DNA of 64,000 bases, from contig NZ_CP016621.1 in assembly GCF_002741015.1 (NCBI RefSeq), positions 1 through 64,000 of the forward strand, written 5' to 3'. This DNA comes from Microvirga ossetica. Lineage in GTDB: Bacteria > Pseudomonadota > Alphaproteobacteria > Rhizobiales > Beijerinckiaceae. The position numbers and the translations under genes are program-made. Numbering within the stretch: position 1 is the first letter of the stretch; each line of letters opens with the position of its first letter. Below are positions 26,394 to 34,623 of the stretch, piece after piece. Below the pieces are notes generated by a model. It searched no databases and had not been told where the DNA came from. It saw nothing but the letters and a program-made list of their open reading frames with translations.

Positions 26394-26831
26394 ATGATCG
26401 AGTTCGGGGCAAAGAATAACCTGATGGTGCTGGAGAGTATGGACCGCGAGATCGAGGAGGTCGAGGGATACCTGGCCGATCTCAAGGCGATCCGCCAAGG
26501 GGAAGTTCCGGAGAGCGCGGCAGATGCTTCATTGCTGGATGAGTGGTGCATGTCCGAAATGGGGGTTCAGTGCCTGGTCGGGAAAGTGATTAAGCATCCA
26601 GAGATGCCAAAGAAGAAAAGAACGCGGACGATCCAAATCGCAGACCTCCACCTGATTTCCTACGAGCTCGGCCTTGCACGGACCCTCAGCCAGTGGTTCC
26701 GGCTCGGGCGAGAGAACCCCGAGGGCGACGAGATTTCTGGCGCCGAGCTCTATCGGCAGTTGATGCGTCACGTGGAGCTACCGGACAACCCTGATAAGGG
26801 CGATGATGACCCATGGGGCAAGCCTGATTGA
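26394..26831 (+). CDS. Hypothetical protein, 145 aa
   Basis: Start taken at 26394 (MIEFGAKNNLMVLES) with AGGGAAGCGCG upstream; an in-frame ATG at 26379 is possible. An acidic helical N-terminal half (SMDREIEEVEGYLADL) is followed by a stretch with ELGLARTLSQWFRLGRENPEGDEIS. No domain recognised. Alone between the exported genes and the 26930 gene. Confidence 0.6.
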   Translation: MIEFGAKNNLMVLESMDREIEEVEGYLADLKAIRQGEVPESAADASLLDEWCMSEMGVQCLVGKVIKHPEMPKKKRTRTIQIADLHLISYELGLARTLSQWFRLGRENPEGDEISGAELYRQLMRHVELPDNPDKGDDDPWGKPD

Positions 26832-26929
26832 CGTAAGGGCTTGCATGTTCGGTTTGAGCAGGGATTGCGGATTGCTCCTGTCCCAGTCGAACCGGACGAA
26901 ACGAAGCTGTCATGATCGATGGAGGCTCC

Positions 26930-28303
26930 ATGAGCGACGAACTCCGCAAGCACATCCTAGAGGGACGTTGTCTTCCCTACACCGACGACCTCGAGGACGG
27001 GTTGCCGTTCTTCCGGGGCAGCATCCGCGAGGACATGACCGTCTACGCTGACATGGCCCTCGGGCGACTTCGTGAATTCGAGGCACAGGACAAGGCATGG
27101 GCCGGACCCGAGTATCGAGCCGCGCTGGAGGCGTTGAAGCTTGCCGCCATCGACAAGGCGAGGACCGACAAGGAACTGGCCGAAGCCGTGCGGACGCTCA
27201 TGGATGCGCTCCCCACCTGGACGCTGACGGACGGACGGCGGTGCCGTCGCTATCTTGCCGCGCTCGGATTCGAAGGGAAGGATGCCGATCGGCGCCCATC
27301 CGGCGATCCCGCGAACGAGGACGCGATCCGGCACATGATCGACCGCATGGCTGAACTGGCGACTGGCAGGGCGTATCCCGACACCCTCGACCTGATGTGC
27401 GGGTTGCCGTTCTATCACGCCAGCATCCACCGGGACATGCACACGTTCGCGAGCCGCCTCTTCAATGATGCACGAGCGACCGAGGATCCGGCGATGCAAC
27501 CGCTCGTGTGGGCCGCCATCGAGCTCCGCAGGGCTTCCCTCAATGACGTGTCTGACATCGAGCGCATGGAACGGCTCGATGCCGTCCTTGCGGCCTTGCC
27601 GCCGCAGGACCACGACAGGCGGCTCCGCGTCCGCGTCTATCAGGCATCCTTGGGGAACAGGGTGGCGCAACTGGACGTGGCTTGCGCGTCCGTCACCAGG
27701 GCCGTCTGGTCCGCGGGGCTGGGGGAACCGATCACCCTTGACCGCGAACACACCCGAGCGGCACTGGGCTGGCTGGCAGTCGCCGCAAGCGCGGACGGCT
27801 ACGAGCCGCTGACGGGCGAGATCTCGAAGCCAAAGCGATACCTGGAACCTTCCTACGGCTCGGTGATGCACGGCAGGAAACTGGTCGATCACGTCCGGAA
27901 GCACGATCCCTTGCAGGAGGGGGAGGGCGCGCCGCGTCACGGCGACGAGCGCAAGCGCGAGGTCATCCGGCTGGTCGGCGGCTTCGTCGAGGAGGAACTG
28001 GCCGCGGGGTGGCTCCAGAGCTCTGTGGACTACCTGCGCCGTGCCGTCGAGGAAGGCACCTTCATTGGCATCGAGATGGACGGGCGGATGATGTATCCGG
28101 CCTTCCAGCTCAAGGATGCGATGACCGTCTTGGGGGTCCGCGAGGCCTTGGCGGAGTTGCCGATCAGGGACCAGTGGTTGAGGCTGGAATGGTTCCTTGA
28201 ACGCCATCTCGGACTTGGTGGGCAGAACGCGCTCGAAGCCCTAATGGACGGGCGGCGGGACAAGGTATTGAACGCCGCTAGATACGCGTCGCTGGACAAG
28301 TGA
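26930..28303 (+). CDS. Hypothetical protein with internal duplication, 457 aa
   Basis: ATG at 26930 follows GGAGGCTCC. The N-terminal half holds two copies of a ~110-residue helical unit: residues 16-110 (YTDDLEDGLPFFRGSIRED, then LMDALPTWTLTDGRRCRRYLAALGF) and 147-245 (YPDTLDLMCGLPFYHASIH, then LAALPPQDHDRRLRVRVYQASLG). The last 200 residues are different. No known family recognised. It is not adjacent to genes that hint at a role. Confidence 0.7.
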   Translation: MSDELRKHILEGRCLPYTDDLEDGLPFFRGSIREDMTVYADMALGRLREFEAQDKAWAGPEYRAALEALKLAAIDKARTDKELAEAVRTLMDALPTWTLTDGRRCRRYLAALGFEGKDADRRPSGDPANEDAIRHMIDRMAELATGRAYPDTLDLMCGLPFYHASIHRDMHTFASRLFNDARATEDPAMQPLVWAAIELRRASLNDVSDIERMERLDAVLAALPPQDHDRRLRVRVYQASLGNRVAQLDVACASVTRAVWSAGLGEPITLDREHTRAALGWLAVAASADGYEPLTGEISKPKRYLEPSYGSVMHGRKLVDHVRKHDPLQEGEGAPRHGDERKREVIRLVGGFVEEELAAGWLQSSVDYLRRAVEEGTFIGIEMDGRMMYPAFQLKDAMTVLGVREALAELPIRDQWLRLEWFLERHLGLGGQNALEALMDGRRDKVLNAARYASLDK

Positions 28304-28474
28304 CGATGACCAATGACAACATCCTCCACGGACTCACTCCGCTCCCTAGGCAGACGGCTTCCTTTTAACGGTTGGGAGACGCTTGACCTTATCGTTCGCT
28401 GGAGCCCAAAGCTCCCCGATGCGTCGACGGGATACATATCCGATCGGCGGCTCCTTCATGGCTTTAAGCCAAAC

Positions 28475-29014
28475 CTAGGCCTTCTCTTCCGGGGTGACGG
28501 GTAGCGGCCCAGGCTTGAAGTCATACAGGTAGGTTCCATCGGGGGCTGCGCGCAGTCCCACTCGTTCCCATTTAGCCGGGAAACCGTCTTCGGTGCCCGG
28601 CTCCGTTCTGGGACGAAGGCCGATGTAGCCACGATCGTGTCTTCCGTAATTCTGAGCCCCATTCGAGAGCAGAACCACTTCGTCACAGAGTCCACGGTTC
28701 ACTGCGTCGAGCATTTTCAGGCGCAGCTCCTCAGTCACGAAGTGAATGCTTTGTGTGGGCCAGCCGAGTTCCGTGATGAACGGCTTGACCTCGGCAAAGA
28801 CTTTGCGCCCGTCATGGGTTCTGATCGTGAAGTCCACCCACCATTTACCCGTCCTGTCCTTTTCATAGGCAGCGTCCCAGTCGATCAATTGAAAGAACAC
28901 GGCCCATTTGGCTTCGTTGCGACTGCGGTAACGGACTCCATCCAGGATCACAGGCTCGGCTTCGTTGTCCTCATACTCAGATCCGGGTTCCATAGGGGAG
29001 GGCGTAGAGGTCAA
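28475..29014 (-). CDS. PD-(D/E)XK nuclease-like protein, 179 aa
   Basis: TTG start at 29014 with a well-placed AAGGAG six bases upstream; the next ATG is seven codons in. Residues 25-80 fit small PD-(D/E)XK-type proteins: YRSRNEAKWAVFFQLIDW (helix with the conserved Glu), then VDFTIRTHDGRKVFAEVKP, giving D...E-x-K. Similar single-domain proteins are known in phages and plasmids, often of unknown role. The rest (HDRGYIGLRPRTEPG) is not recognised. It could nick or resolve DNA; activity unproven. Confidence 0.68.
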   Translation of the reverse strand: MTSTPSPMEPGSEYEDNEAEPVILDGVRYRSRNEAKWAVFFQLIDWDAAYEKDRTGKWWVDFTIRTHDGRKVFAEVKPFITELGWPTQSIHFVTEELRLKMLDAVNRGLCDEVVLLSNGAQNYGRHDRGYIGLRPRTEPGTEDGFPAKWERVGLRAAPDGTYLYDFKPGPLPVTPEEKA

Positions 29015-29173
29015 TGTGGACTCCTTGGTGGGCGGCGGTGCCGACCTTTAGCACCGCTGTCCTCAATGTGGGGATGCAAAGTGATTGGGTCGGCTCCGGT
29101 AAGCCAATGAGACACCGTGTTTCATGCTGGGAACAGAGAGGAGCCAAGCGAACCCGGCTCCTGAATCCTGCCA

Positions 29174-29476
29174 TTAGAAGCCGATGAACAGCACATCGAG
29201 GGCGCGCTTGATCTCGTCCTGCACGTCGGCAAGGTTGCCGACCGGATGCTGCACCAGGCTCTCGGGAACCGAGGCCAGTTGATGGATCAGCAGGAGGTAG
29301 TCGGCATCGTTGAACCTGACGACCGGAGTCAGCTTCGTGATCGGCTTCACCTTCCCGGCAGGGATCATCGGCGCGACGACCCTGACCGGAACCCTTTCGG
29401 GGATGTAGTCGGCCTGTAGCTCGACCACGTAGCCTTTGCTGCGGCCGATGCCGGCGTAAACGTCGAATTGCGCCAT
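29174..29476 (-). CDS. ccdB: CcdB-type toxin
   Basis: At 100 residues it has the usual CcdB length, starting MAQFDVYAGIGRS and containing YVVELQADYIPERVPVRVV and APMIPAG, hallmarks of the CcdB family of DNA gyrase poisons. The last residues (DVLFIGF) resemble the CcdB end (FWGI type), important for gyrase binding. It lies 4 bases downstream of ccdA, in the canonical antitoxin-toxin order, and would serve plasmid maintenance by post-segregational killing. Confidence 0.9.
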   Translation of the reverse strand: MAQFDVYAGIGRSKGYVVELQADYIPERVPVRVVAPMIPAGKVKPITKLTPVVRFNDADYLLLIHQLASVPESLVQHPVGNLADVQDEIKRALDVLFIGF

Positions 29477-29480
29477 CGGG

Positions 29481-29729
29481 TCAGAACTGCCTGAACTCGT
29501 CCAAGATCAGTCCCTCGCGCTCGATCATCTCCCGATGCTCCCGGAACGCTTCCTCGTTTTCCTCCAGCCACCGGGCGCGTCGGGCATCGGCCACCGCTTG
29601 TGCCAGCCCGCTTTCACAGGCTTGCGAGACGTTGACCTGGAGCTCCTTGGCCTCGTTGACGAGATCAAGGGACAAGGTGACATTCGTCGGACGGCGGGGC
29701 TTGGCCTCCCGGCTGTCATGCTTAAGCAT
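29481..29729 (-). CDS. ccdA: CcdA-type antitoxin
   Basis: An 82-residue protein with AAGGAGAGCCGCC before the ATG at 29729. The N-terminal part (RPTNVTLSLDLVNEAKELQVNVSQ) is a ribbon-helix-helix DNA-binding domain of the CcdA type; the acidic C-terminal half (ARWLEENEEAFREHREMIE) should wrap the toxin. It is the first gene of the pair and likely autorepresses the promoter in the 248-base upstream space. Confidence 0.9.
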   Translation of the reverse strand: MLKHDSREAKPRRPTNVTLSLDLVNEAKELQVNVSQACESGLAQAVADARRARWLEENEEAFREHREMIEREGLILDEFRQF

Positions 29730-29977
29730 GGCGGCTCTCCTTGGAAATCATGACGCACATACCCTATATGCATTCTTCATGTTGTAAAGTGTGAGCATGA
29801 AGCCTGTTGACCGCCGTCCGCTTTTCGCGGCTTCGAGCGGGTCGAGACGGTGTGCGCCCCTTGTATCGCTGCCTCGGGAAGCCGGGTCCGGAACCTTGCG
29901 CCGCCCGGGTTCCAATCGCACCCTCACAAAGTAACGCGCCGCAATAACGTGGCCGACAAAGGGAGGGGCAGCCCATC

Positions 29978-30886
29978 ATGTCATTCAAGAACGTTTCCAT
30001 TCGCACGAAGCTCATCGGCACCGCGTCGATGCTCTTCATGGCCGTCGTCGTTGTTGGCGGTGTCGGCTGGTATGCCTCCAGCGTCGCCAATCGCGGCCTC
30101 CAGGCCGTCTATAGGGATCGGGTCGTGCCTCTGCGTGACCTGAAAGGCATCTCCGACCTCTACGCGGTCAACATCGTTGATACCGCCCACAAGGTCCAGG
30201 ACGGCGCGTTGACATGGGAGGCGGGGCTTGAGCGCGTCAACGAGGCACAGGCCAACGTCTCGCGGCTGTGGGGCGACTATCTCAAGACCCATATGGAGGC
30301 CGACGAACGGGCCCTTGCGGACAAGTCCCAGAAGCAGCGGGAAGTCACCAAGCCGGCCGTGGCCGACCTCGCCGGGATCATGCAAGCCAAGGACAGGGAA
30401 GCCCACGACCGCTTCGTGATCGACCGCCTCAATCCGGCGATGGACCCGATCCTTGAGACAGTCAGCCAGCTAGCCACGATCCAGACCGACGAGACCAGGA
30501 AGGAATACGAGCGTTCCGAGGCCACTTACCACCGGGCGCAGATGTGGTCCGTCGTAGCCTTCACCGGAGCCTTTGTCGCCCTTCTCCTTGCCCTGTGGGT
30601 CAAGGTCTTCCAGGTCGTGAACCCCATAAAGGGGATGACGGCGATCATGAAACGCCTTGCCGGCGGCGACTATAGGGCCACGATCCCCGGCCTCGGGCGC
30701 AACGTCCAGGAGGCCGCGAGTGGCACCGAGTCCGTGACTGGCGGCATCGGCTCCGTCAGGCAGGGTGCCGGCGAGACAGGGGAGGCGGCAAGCCAGGTCC
30801 TCACGGCGGCGCAGGGACTGTCCCTCAACTCCGACGACCTCGGCCACGCGGTGTCGGCGTTCCTGTCGGAAGTGAGGACCGCCTAG
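29978..30886 (+). CDS. Chemoreceptor-like protein lacking the signalling hairpin, 302 aa
   Basis: Start follows GGGAGGGGCAGCCCATC. Residues 12-32 and 187-210 are membrane spans; between them lies a four-helix-bundle sensor domain of MCP type (VVPLRDLKGISDLYAVNIVD). After span 2 comes the first half of a HAMP domain (PIKGMTAIMKRLAGGDYRA), which stops at GLGR. The sequence then jumps to what is normally the very end of an alphaproteobacterial MCP (VQEAASGTESVTGGIGSV, ETGEAASQVLTAA, FLSEVRTA). The conserved CheA/CheW-binding tip is absent. It may be a decoy or dominant-negative receptor, or simply a deletion product. Confidence 0.85.
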   Translation: MSFKNVSIRTKLIGTASMLFMAVVVVGGVGWYASSVANRGLQAVYRDRVVPLRDLKGISDLYAVNIVDTAHKVQDGALTWEAGLERVNEAQANVSRLWGDYLKTHMEADERALADKSQKQREVTKPAVADLAGIMQAKDREAHDRFVIDRLNPAMDPILETVSQLATIQTDETRKEYERSEATYHRAQMWSVVAFTGAFVALLLALWVKVFQVVNPIKGMTAIMKRLAGGDYRATIPGLGRNVQEAASGTESVTGGIGSVRQGAGETGEAASQVLTAAQGLSLNSDDLGHAVSAFLSEVRTA

Positions 30887-30916
30887 CGTCACGAATCCTT
30901 CGGATCGTTCCCCAAG

Positions 30917-30943
30917 CCCCGTTCACCAGAGCGGGGTTTTTCC
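30917..30943 (+). terminator. Terminator after the receptor gene
   Basis: CCCCG-N10-CGGGG followed by TTTTTCCTTT; a GAATCCTTCGGATCG palindrome lies just upstream. Confidence 0.75.
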
Positions 30944-31111
30944 TTTGGGCGTGACCGCCCGGGATCGCACCTCGCGGCGCGTGGAGGGGGAAAAGGAAGA
31001 AAGAGTTGGGTCGGGGTTTCAGGTCAGAAGGACGGTTCGATTTCCAAAGGATTCATGATGGCGAGTCCTTCGTAAGTCCTTGCGGCAACATAATAAATCC
31101 TTGTTCTCGGC

Positions 31112-31142
31112 TTGACATGGGTGCGTTTTACACCCATATTAT
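31112..31142 (+). promoter_or_regulatory. ardC promoter with palindromic operator
   Basis: TTGACA (31112-31117), then the inverted repeat ATGGGTG-CGTTTTA-CACCCAT (31117-31137) and TATTAT (31137-31142). The palindrome fills the space between the hexamers, so a bound repressor would block polymerase. Partial matches sit at 32744, 62731 and 63984. Confidence 0.65.
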
Positions 31143-31191
31143 AAGGGTTAGCGGCTCCAAACGCTGACGACCTCGAAAGGGAGTTACCGAC

Positions 31192-32160
31192 ATGGCGAAA
31201 ACCTCGAAGAAGCCCGCCAAGACCACCGAAGCCAAGAAGCCTTTCGACGTTTACCAGAACGTCACGGACTCGATCCTTGCAGACCTTGAGAGCGGCGTTG
31301 CCACCTGGGCGAAGCCGTGGAAGTCGGACGGGAAGGCTTGCATCGCTTCCGGCCTTCCGTTGAGCCTCTACAGCCGCAAGGCTTATCGTGGGATCAACAT
31401 CATGATCCTGCTCGGTGCTTGCGCGGCCAACGGCTGGTCCGTTCCCGCTTTCGCCACCTTCAAGCAGATTTCCGAGATGGGCGGGAAGGTGCTTCCGGGG
31501 AGCAAGGCGACCTACGTCTATTACATGCAGACCAAGTTGGTTGACGCTAAGACTGACGAGGAAAAGGCCCGCGCCGACGAGAACGGCCAGATCAAGATTT
31601 TCTTCCAGAAAGGATTCGCAGTCTTAAACATCGCGCAGACCGAAGGACTGGACGTGAACGTCGAGGACCTCAAGGTCGTGAGCAATCTCCCGGAGGACAT
31701 GGGCGAGATCGTTGACGCACTCAGCGTTGACCTCCGCACCGGAGGGGACAAGGCGTTCTATTCCCCCGCGCTCGATTTCGTCGGGATGCCGAAGGTCGAG
31801 GCGTTCGAGATCGTGGAAGCCTACAAAGCAACGCTCCTTCACGAAGTGACGCATTGGACGGGTCACGGAACCCGCATGAACCGCAAGATGGAGGGCGGTT
31901 TCGGATCGCAATCCTACGCATACGAGGAACTGGTTGCCGAACTCGGGGCCGCTTTCCTGTGCGCGGAACTCGGCATCGCCGGCCGCCTCCAACACGCCGA
32001 ATACATCGGCTCCTGGATCAGCCTTCTGAAAGGTGACAAGAGGGCGTTCTTCCGTGCCGCCAGCGAGGCGCAGAAGGCCGTGGACTGGATCCGCGAGAAG
32101 GTCGCGGCGATCCCGGTCAACGACAACGACGAGATCGAGGAAATGAGGGAGGCCGCGTAA
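31192..32160 (+). CDS. ardC: ArdC-like antirestriction protein
   Basis: A 322-residue protein, normal for ArdC. The N-terminal domain (VYQNVTDSILADLESGVATW, NIMILLGACAANGW, SKATYVYY) is the ssDNA-binding ArdC part; the C-terminal zincin-like metallopeptidase has LLHEVTHWTGHGTRMNR (HExxH near residue 215) and YAYEELVAELGAAF with the third metal ligand. Family members protect incoming single-stranded plasmid DNA from restriction. It is the first gene after a palindromic operator. The stop codon lies inside a terminator-like hairpin. Confidence 0.93.
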   Translation: MAKTSKKPAKTTEAKKPFDVYQNVTDSILADLESGVATWAKPWKSDGKACIASGLPLSLYSRKAYRGINIMILLGACAANGWSVPAFATFKQISEMGGKVLPGSKATYVYYMQTKLVDAKTDEEKARADENGQIKIFFQKGFAVLNIAQTEGLDVNVEDLKVVSNLPEDMGEIVDALSVDLRTGGDKAFYSPALDFVGMPKVEAFEIVEAYKATLLHEVTHWTGHGTRMNRKMEGGFGSQSYAYEELVAELGAAFLCAELGIAGRLQHAEYIGSWISLLKGDKRAFFRAASEAQKAVDWIREKVAAIPVNDNDEIEEMREAA

Positions 32161-32170
32161 CAGCGGCCTC
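32149..32170 (+). terminator. Hairpin enclosing the ardC stop codon
   Basis: GAGGCCGC-GTAACA-GCGGCCTC; the TAA stop is in the loop. No T-run follows, so it may attenuate rather than end transcription into the 32202 gene. The core is repeated at the end of the 32465 gene. Confidence 0.55.
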
Positions 32171-32201
32171 CTATCCAGCACGACAGCGAACGAGAGAGCA
32201 G

Positions 32202-32468
32202 ATGGAACGGAAGATCGAGGTCGGAACCCGCTTCACGCGCCGCGACAGTCGGCCGTGGAGGGATGGCGACAAGAAAGGGACGGAGGTGACGGTATCGGTT
32301 TGCGAGGTCACGGCAATTCACGATGGCAGGTTTGATTACAGGGTCGTGGAGGTCCTGTCCGTGGAGGATGCGCCTTCCTTTTACAAGCCGTCAGATGGCG
32401 GGGGCATCAGCCTCCGGGGGAACGGCCTTGCATGGCTGGTATCAAAAGGCGTGGTGACGTTCGAATGA
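32202..32468 (+). CDS. Hypothetical protein, 88 aa
   Basis: Starts 41 bases after ardC, after GAACGAGAGAGCAG. A small beta-rich protein (IEVGTRFTRRDSRPW, GTEVTVSVCEVTAI, DYRVVEVLSVEDAPSF). Its stop overlaps the next ATG (ATGA), so it forms a coupled pair with the 32465 gene and is likely in the ardC operon. Function unknown. Confidence 0.65.
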   Translation: MERKIEVGTRFTRRDSRPWRDGDKKGTEVTVSVCEVTAIHDGRFDYRVVEVLSVEDAPSFYKPSDGGGISLRGNGLAWLVSKGVVTFE

Positions 32469-32689
32469 GCAAGGGCAATCACATCCGCTACATCGTCCGC
32501 GACGTGGACACGCAAGGGATCGACTACCTCCTTTACGGCCACGACGATTTCAACGCCGCCGTCTACAGCCTGAACGAAGCCCTCGGCTGGGGTTGCAAGG
32601 TAGAACTCGCCGCCGTGTGGGTCGCCAGCGAGGACGAGCCGATCGACGGCACTGACGAGGAGGAAGAGGACCACGATCAGGCCGCGTAA
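32465..32689 (+). CDS. Hypothetical protein, 74 aa
   Basis: ATG at 32465 overlaps the stop of the upstream gene. A short acidic protein (IRYIVRDVDTQGIDYLLYG, HDDFNAAVYSLNEALGWGC) with an acidic end (DGTDEEEEDHDQAA). Codons for QAA-stop lie in AGGCCGC-GTAACA-GCGGCCT, copying the hairpin at the end of ardC. Function unknown. Confidence 0.65.
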   Translation: MSKGNHIRYIVRDVDTQGIDYLLYGHDDFNAAVYSLNEALGWGCKVELAAVWVASEDEPIDGTDEEEEDHDQAA

Positions 32690-32704
32690 CAGCGGCCTTT
32701 TTCA
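32679..32704 (+). terminator. Terminator enclosing the 32465 stop codon
   Basis: AGGCCGC-GTAACA-GCGGCCT followed by TTTTC; likely end of the ardC operon. Confidence 0.75.
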
Positions 32705-32734
32705 TGTTGCGGAGCCGCCTGGATTTTCGCCGGC

Positions 32735-32763
32735 GACTTGCACTGGGTGCGTTTTACCTCCAT
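32735..32763 (+). promoter_or_regulatory. ardC-type operator before the 32796 gene
   Basis: GACTTGCAC followed by TGGGTGCGTTTTACCTCCAT, a half-decayed form of the ardC palindrome at the same place relative to the -35 region. Confidence 0.55.
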
Positions 32764-32795
32764 CATATGATTACATAACAGCGTGGAGGGAACCG

Positions 32796-33071
32796 ATGGC
32801 AGACGCTACCCACGAAGTCCGGATCACCCCTTGGGCGGCCAAGGAAGGCCATTACGAGGCGGAGGCGTTCGGATTGTCGAAGGATTCCTGGCATCTCGAC
32901 ACCGTGCGCCGGATGCACGTCGTCCGCCATGTCAGCGGGGAAGGCTGGAACTGGTCGGTGTCCTGGGAGACACCCGCCGACGAGGGATCCGGCACTTGCG
33001 ACACGATCGAGGAAGGAATGGCCCAAGCCGTGGCTTGTGCCTTGCACGTCTACAGCCGTCGCTCCCATTAG
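32796..33071 (+). CDS. Hypothetical protein, 91 aa
   Basis: Start follows GTGGAGGGAACCG. Two beta-hairpin-like halves (HEVRITPWAAKEGHYEAEAF; WNWSVSWETPADEGSG) then a helix (EEGMAQAVACALHVY), a layout close to the module found in tail-bearing proteins. Trp/His-rich, no known family. Its ardC-type operator suggests co-regulation with ardC. Confidence 0.66.
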   Translation: MADATHEVRITPWAAKEGHYEAEAFGLSKDSWHLDTVRRMHVVRHVSGEGWNWSVSWETPADEGSGTCDTIEEGMAQAVACALHVYSRRSH

Positions 33072-33114
33072 GCGCAGCATTTCAGGTTGCGCCAAACCCA
33101 CGGAGGGTTACGCG

Positions 33115-33612
33115 ATGGGAAAGCAGAGGAAGAAATTGGATCCGGTGACGGAGAAGGCGGTCAGGGACGAGTTCATTATGAACGCCCCGGGCATTTGGGA
33201 CTACGAGGAAATCGAACACGCCAAAGTCCTCGATTTCTGCCCGCAGCGGGAAGGGGCCCTGGTCTTCACGATGGTTCGAGATGCCCGCAAACCGGGTCAG
33301 CCGATCCCGAAGCCGGGTGAGCCGGATGGGAGGTCGTGGGTCGGCCGCACCTACAGCGTCTGGCGCTCCGAGGACGGCTCCTACTTCCGGAAGCGGGAGG
33401 ACTCGCAAATGCTGTCCTTCGATCCTCCGCTGGACAACAAGATGGAGAAGCAGCGGGCCTTGTTCGGCAAGTTGGGATTCGATCCGTTCGAGCGCGACCG
33501 CAGCAGGGCGCGGAGCCGCGCCGACAGGCCGACGATGGGATCACGGACCCAATACGCCGCCGATCAGGGCGACCGTCCCCGCTACACCGGAACCTACGGG
33601 ATGCGGATGTAG
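33115..33612 (+). CDS. Tail-bearing plasmid protein, 165 aa
   Basis: ATG at 33115 follows CGGAGGGTTACGCG; 43 bases after the 32796 gene, probably the same transcript. Residues 40-100 are a compact beta-rich domain (GALVFTMVRDARKPGQPIP, SWVGRTYSVWRSEDGSYF). The tail starts FDPFERDRSRARSRADRP near residue 122, the same DPFER as at the relaxase end, and finishes YGMRM. It is the only tail-bearing member in this part of the window. Function unknown. Confidence 0.75.
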   Translation: MGKQRKKLDPVTEKAVRDEFIMNAPGIWDYEEIEHAKVLDFCPQREGALVFTMVRDARKPGQPIPKPGEPDGRSWVGRTYSVWRSEDGSYFRKREDSQMLSFDPPLDNKMEKQRALFGKLGFDPFERDRSRARSRADRPTMGSRTQYAADQGDRPRYTGTYGMRM

Positions 33613-33637
33613 CCGGGAACGAAACGACAACGGAATG

Positions 33638-33662
33638 GGGGCCACGCGGCCCCTTTCCTTTC
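33638..33662 (+). terminator. Terminator after the 33115 gene
   Basis: GGGGCC-ACGC-GGCCCC followed by TTTCCTTT. Confidence 0.85.
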
Positions 33663-33702
33663 AGGGATGACGACAACGACAAAAATCAGGGAGGTGCCGC
33701 CG

Positions 33703-34623
33703 ATGTATCACGATCTCATTCCGATTGACGACCTCCTGACGGAACTCGGGGAACGGCCCGGGACGCGCTGGTGTCAGGCTCCGGTCGCCGGCTTGCAATA
33801 CGGCGACTACGACGAGAAGGACGAGTTGCGCGACGAACTCCTGCGTCCACAGCCCAATGAGCGGCTTCAAGTGGTTCGCCGGCCGACCAATCCCAAGGAC
33901 TCGAACGCGATCGAGATCTGGTTTCGCAACGGCCGTCACAAGCTGGGTCACGTCCCGGCTTTCCTCGCCGCCGACCTCGCGCCGGAAATGGATGCCGACC
34001 GCGATCTCCGCGCCTACGCATTGAACGGCGGCAGCGGTGAAGCGTGGTCCGTGAAGGTCGTCCTCGTCGGCGCGGCCGTCACGGAGGATCGGCACCGGGA
34101 AGCCGTCAGGGTCCGCTTGGAGCGCGAGGAACACGCCGCGCGTTGGGCCTTCCTCGAAGCCGAGGCCGCGACCGAGGGCAGGGAGCGTGAGCGCACCCAT
34201 GCCAAGAGGGCCAGGGATTCGGACAAGGTTTGGCAACGCGACCGGATCAACCGGATGCGTGATGCCGTCGCCGCGCTGGCGACGCTCACGGAGGCGCAGG
34301 AAGCCTTGCCCGAGGGCCACAACGCGCCGCCTCCGGAGCAGGGCGTAGTCTTCCCCTGGTGGGATCAGGTCCCGGCTTGCCTGGCGACGAAGAACATCTG
34401 GAGGGAGCGCGGGCGCACGATCCCGGCCAAGACGAAGCCGTGGGCGACGATCAGCTACAACACCCGCCGCAAGGGTCAGGTCACGTATCCGCTGTTCGCC
34501 TTCTCGCAGACGCGGAAGGTTGCCACGACGGCATCCACGATCCGCAGCATCCTCGAACCGCTGGAACGTCGTTTGCGGGAGTTGGAGTCGCAACGCGATC
34601 CGGGCGGCGTGGTGATCCTCTGA
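33703..34623 (+). CDS. HIRAN-domain protein, 306 aa
   Basis: ATG at 33703 chosen for CAGGGAGGTGCCGCCG; an ATG at 33667 would add 12 residues. Residues 16-125 match a HIRAN domain (VAGLQYGDYDEKDELRD, LQVVRRPTNPKDSNAIEIWF, KLGHVPAFLAADLAPEMD), which in known proteins binds DNA ends or single strands. The middle is a charged helix (EREEHAARWAFLEAEAA) and the C-terminal 80 residues are unrecognised. A role at plasmid DNA ends or ssDNA is inferred. Confidence 0.85.
   Translation: MYHDLIPIDDLLTELGERPGTRWCQAPVAGLQYGDYDEKDELRDELLRPQPNERLQVVRRPTNPKDSNAIEIWFRNGRHKLGHVPAFLAADLAPEMDADRDLRAYALNGGSGEAWSVKVVLVGAAVTEDRHREAVRVRLEREEHAARWAFLEAEAATEGRERERTHAKRARDSDKVWQRDRINRMRDAVAALATLTEAQEALPEGHNAPPPEQGVVFPWWDQVPACLATKNIWRERGRTIPAKTKPWATISYNTRRKGQVTYPLFAFSQTRKVATTASTIRSILEPLERRLRELESQRDPGGVVIL

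Noticed and set aside
29730..29977. Possible small gene or RNA between ccdA and the receptor gene
   Set aside because: No frame with a ribosome site and no stable structure stood out; it most likely holds only two divergent promoters.
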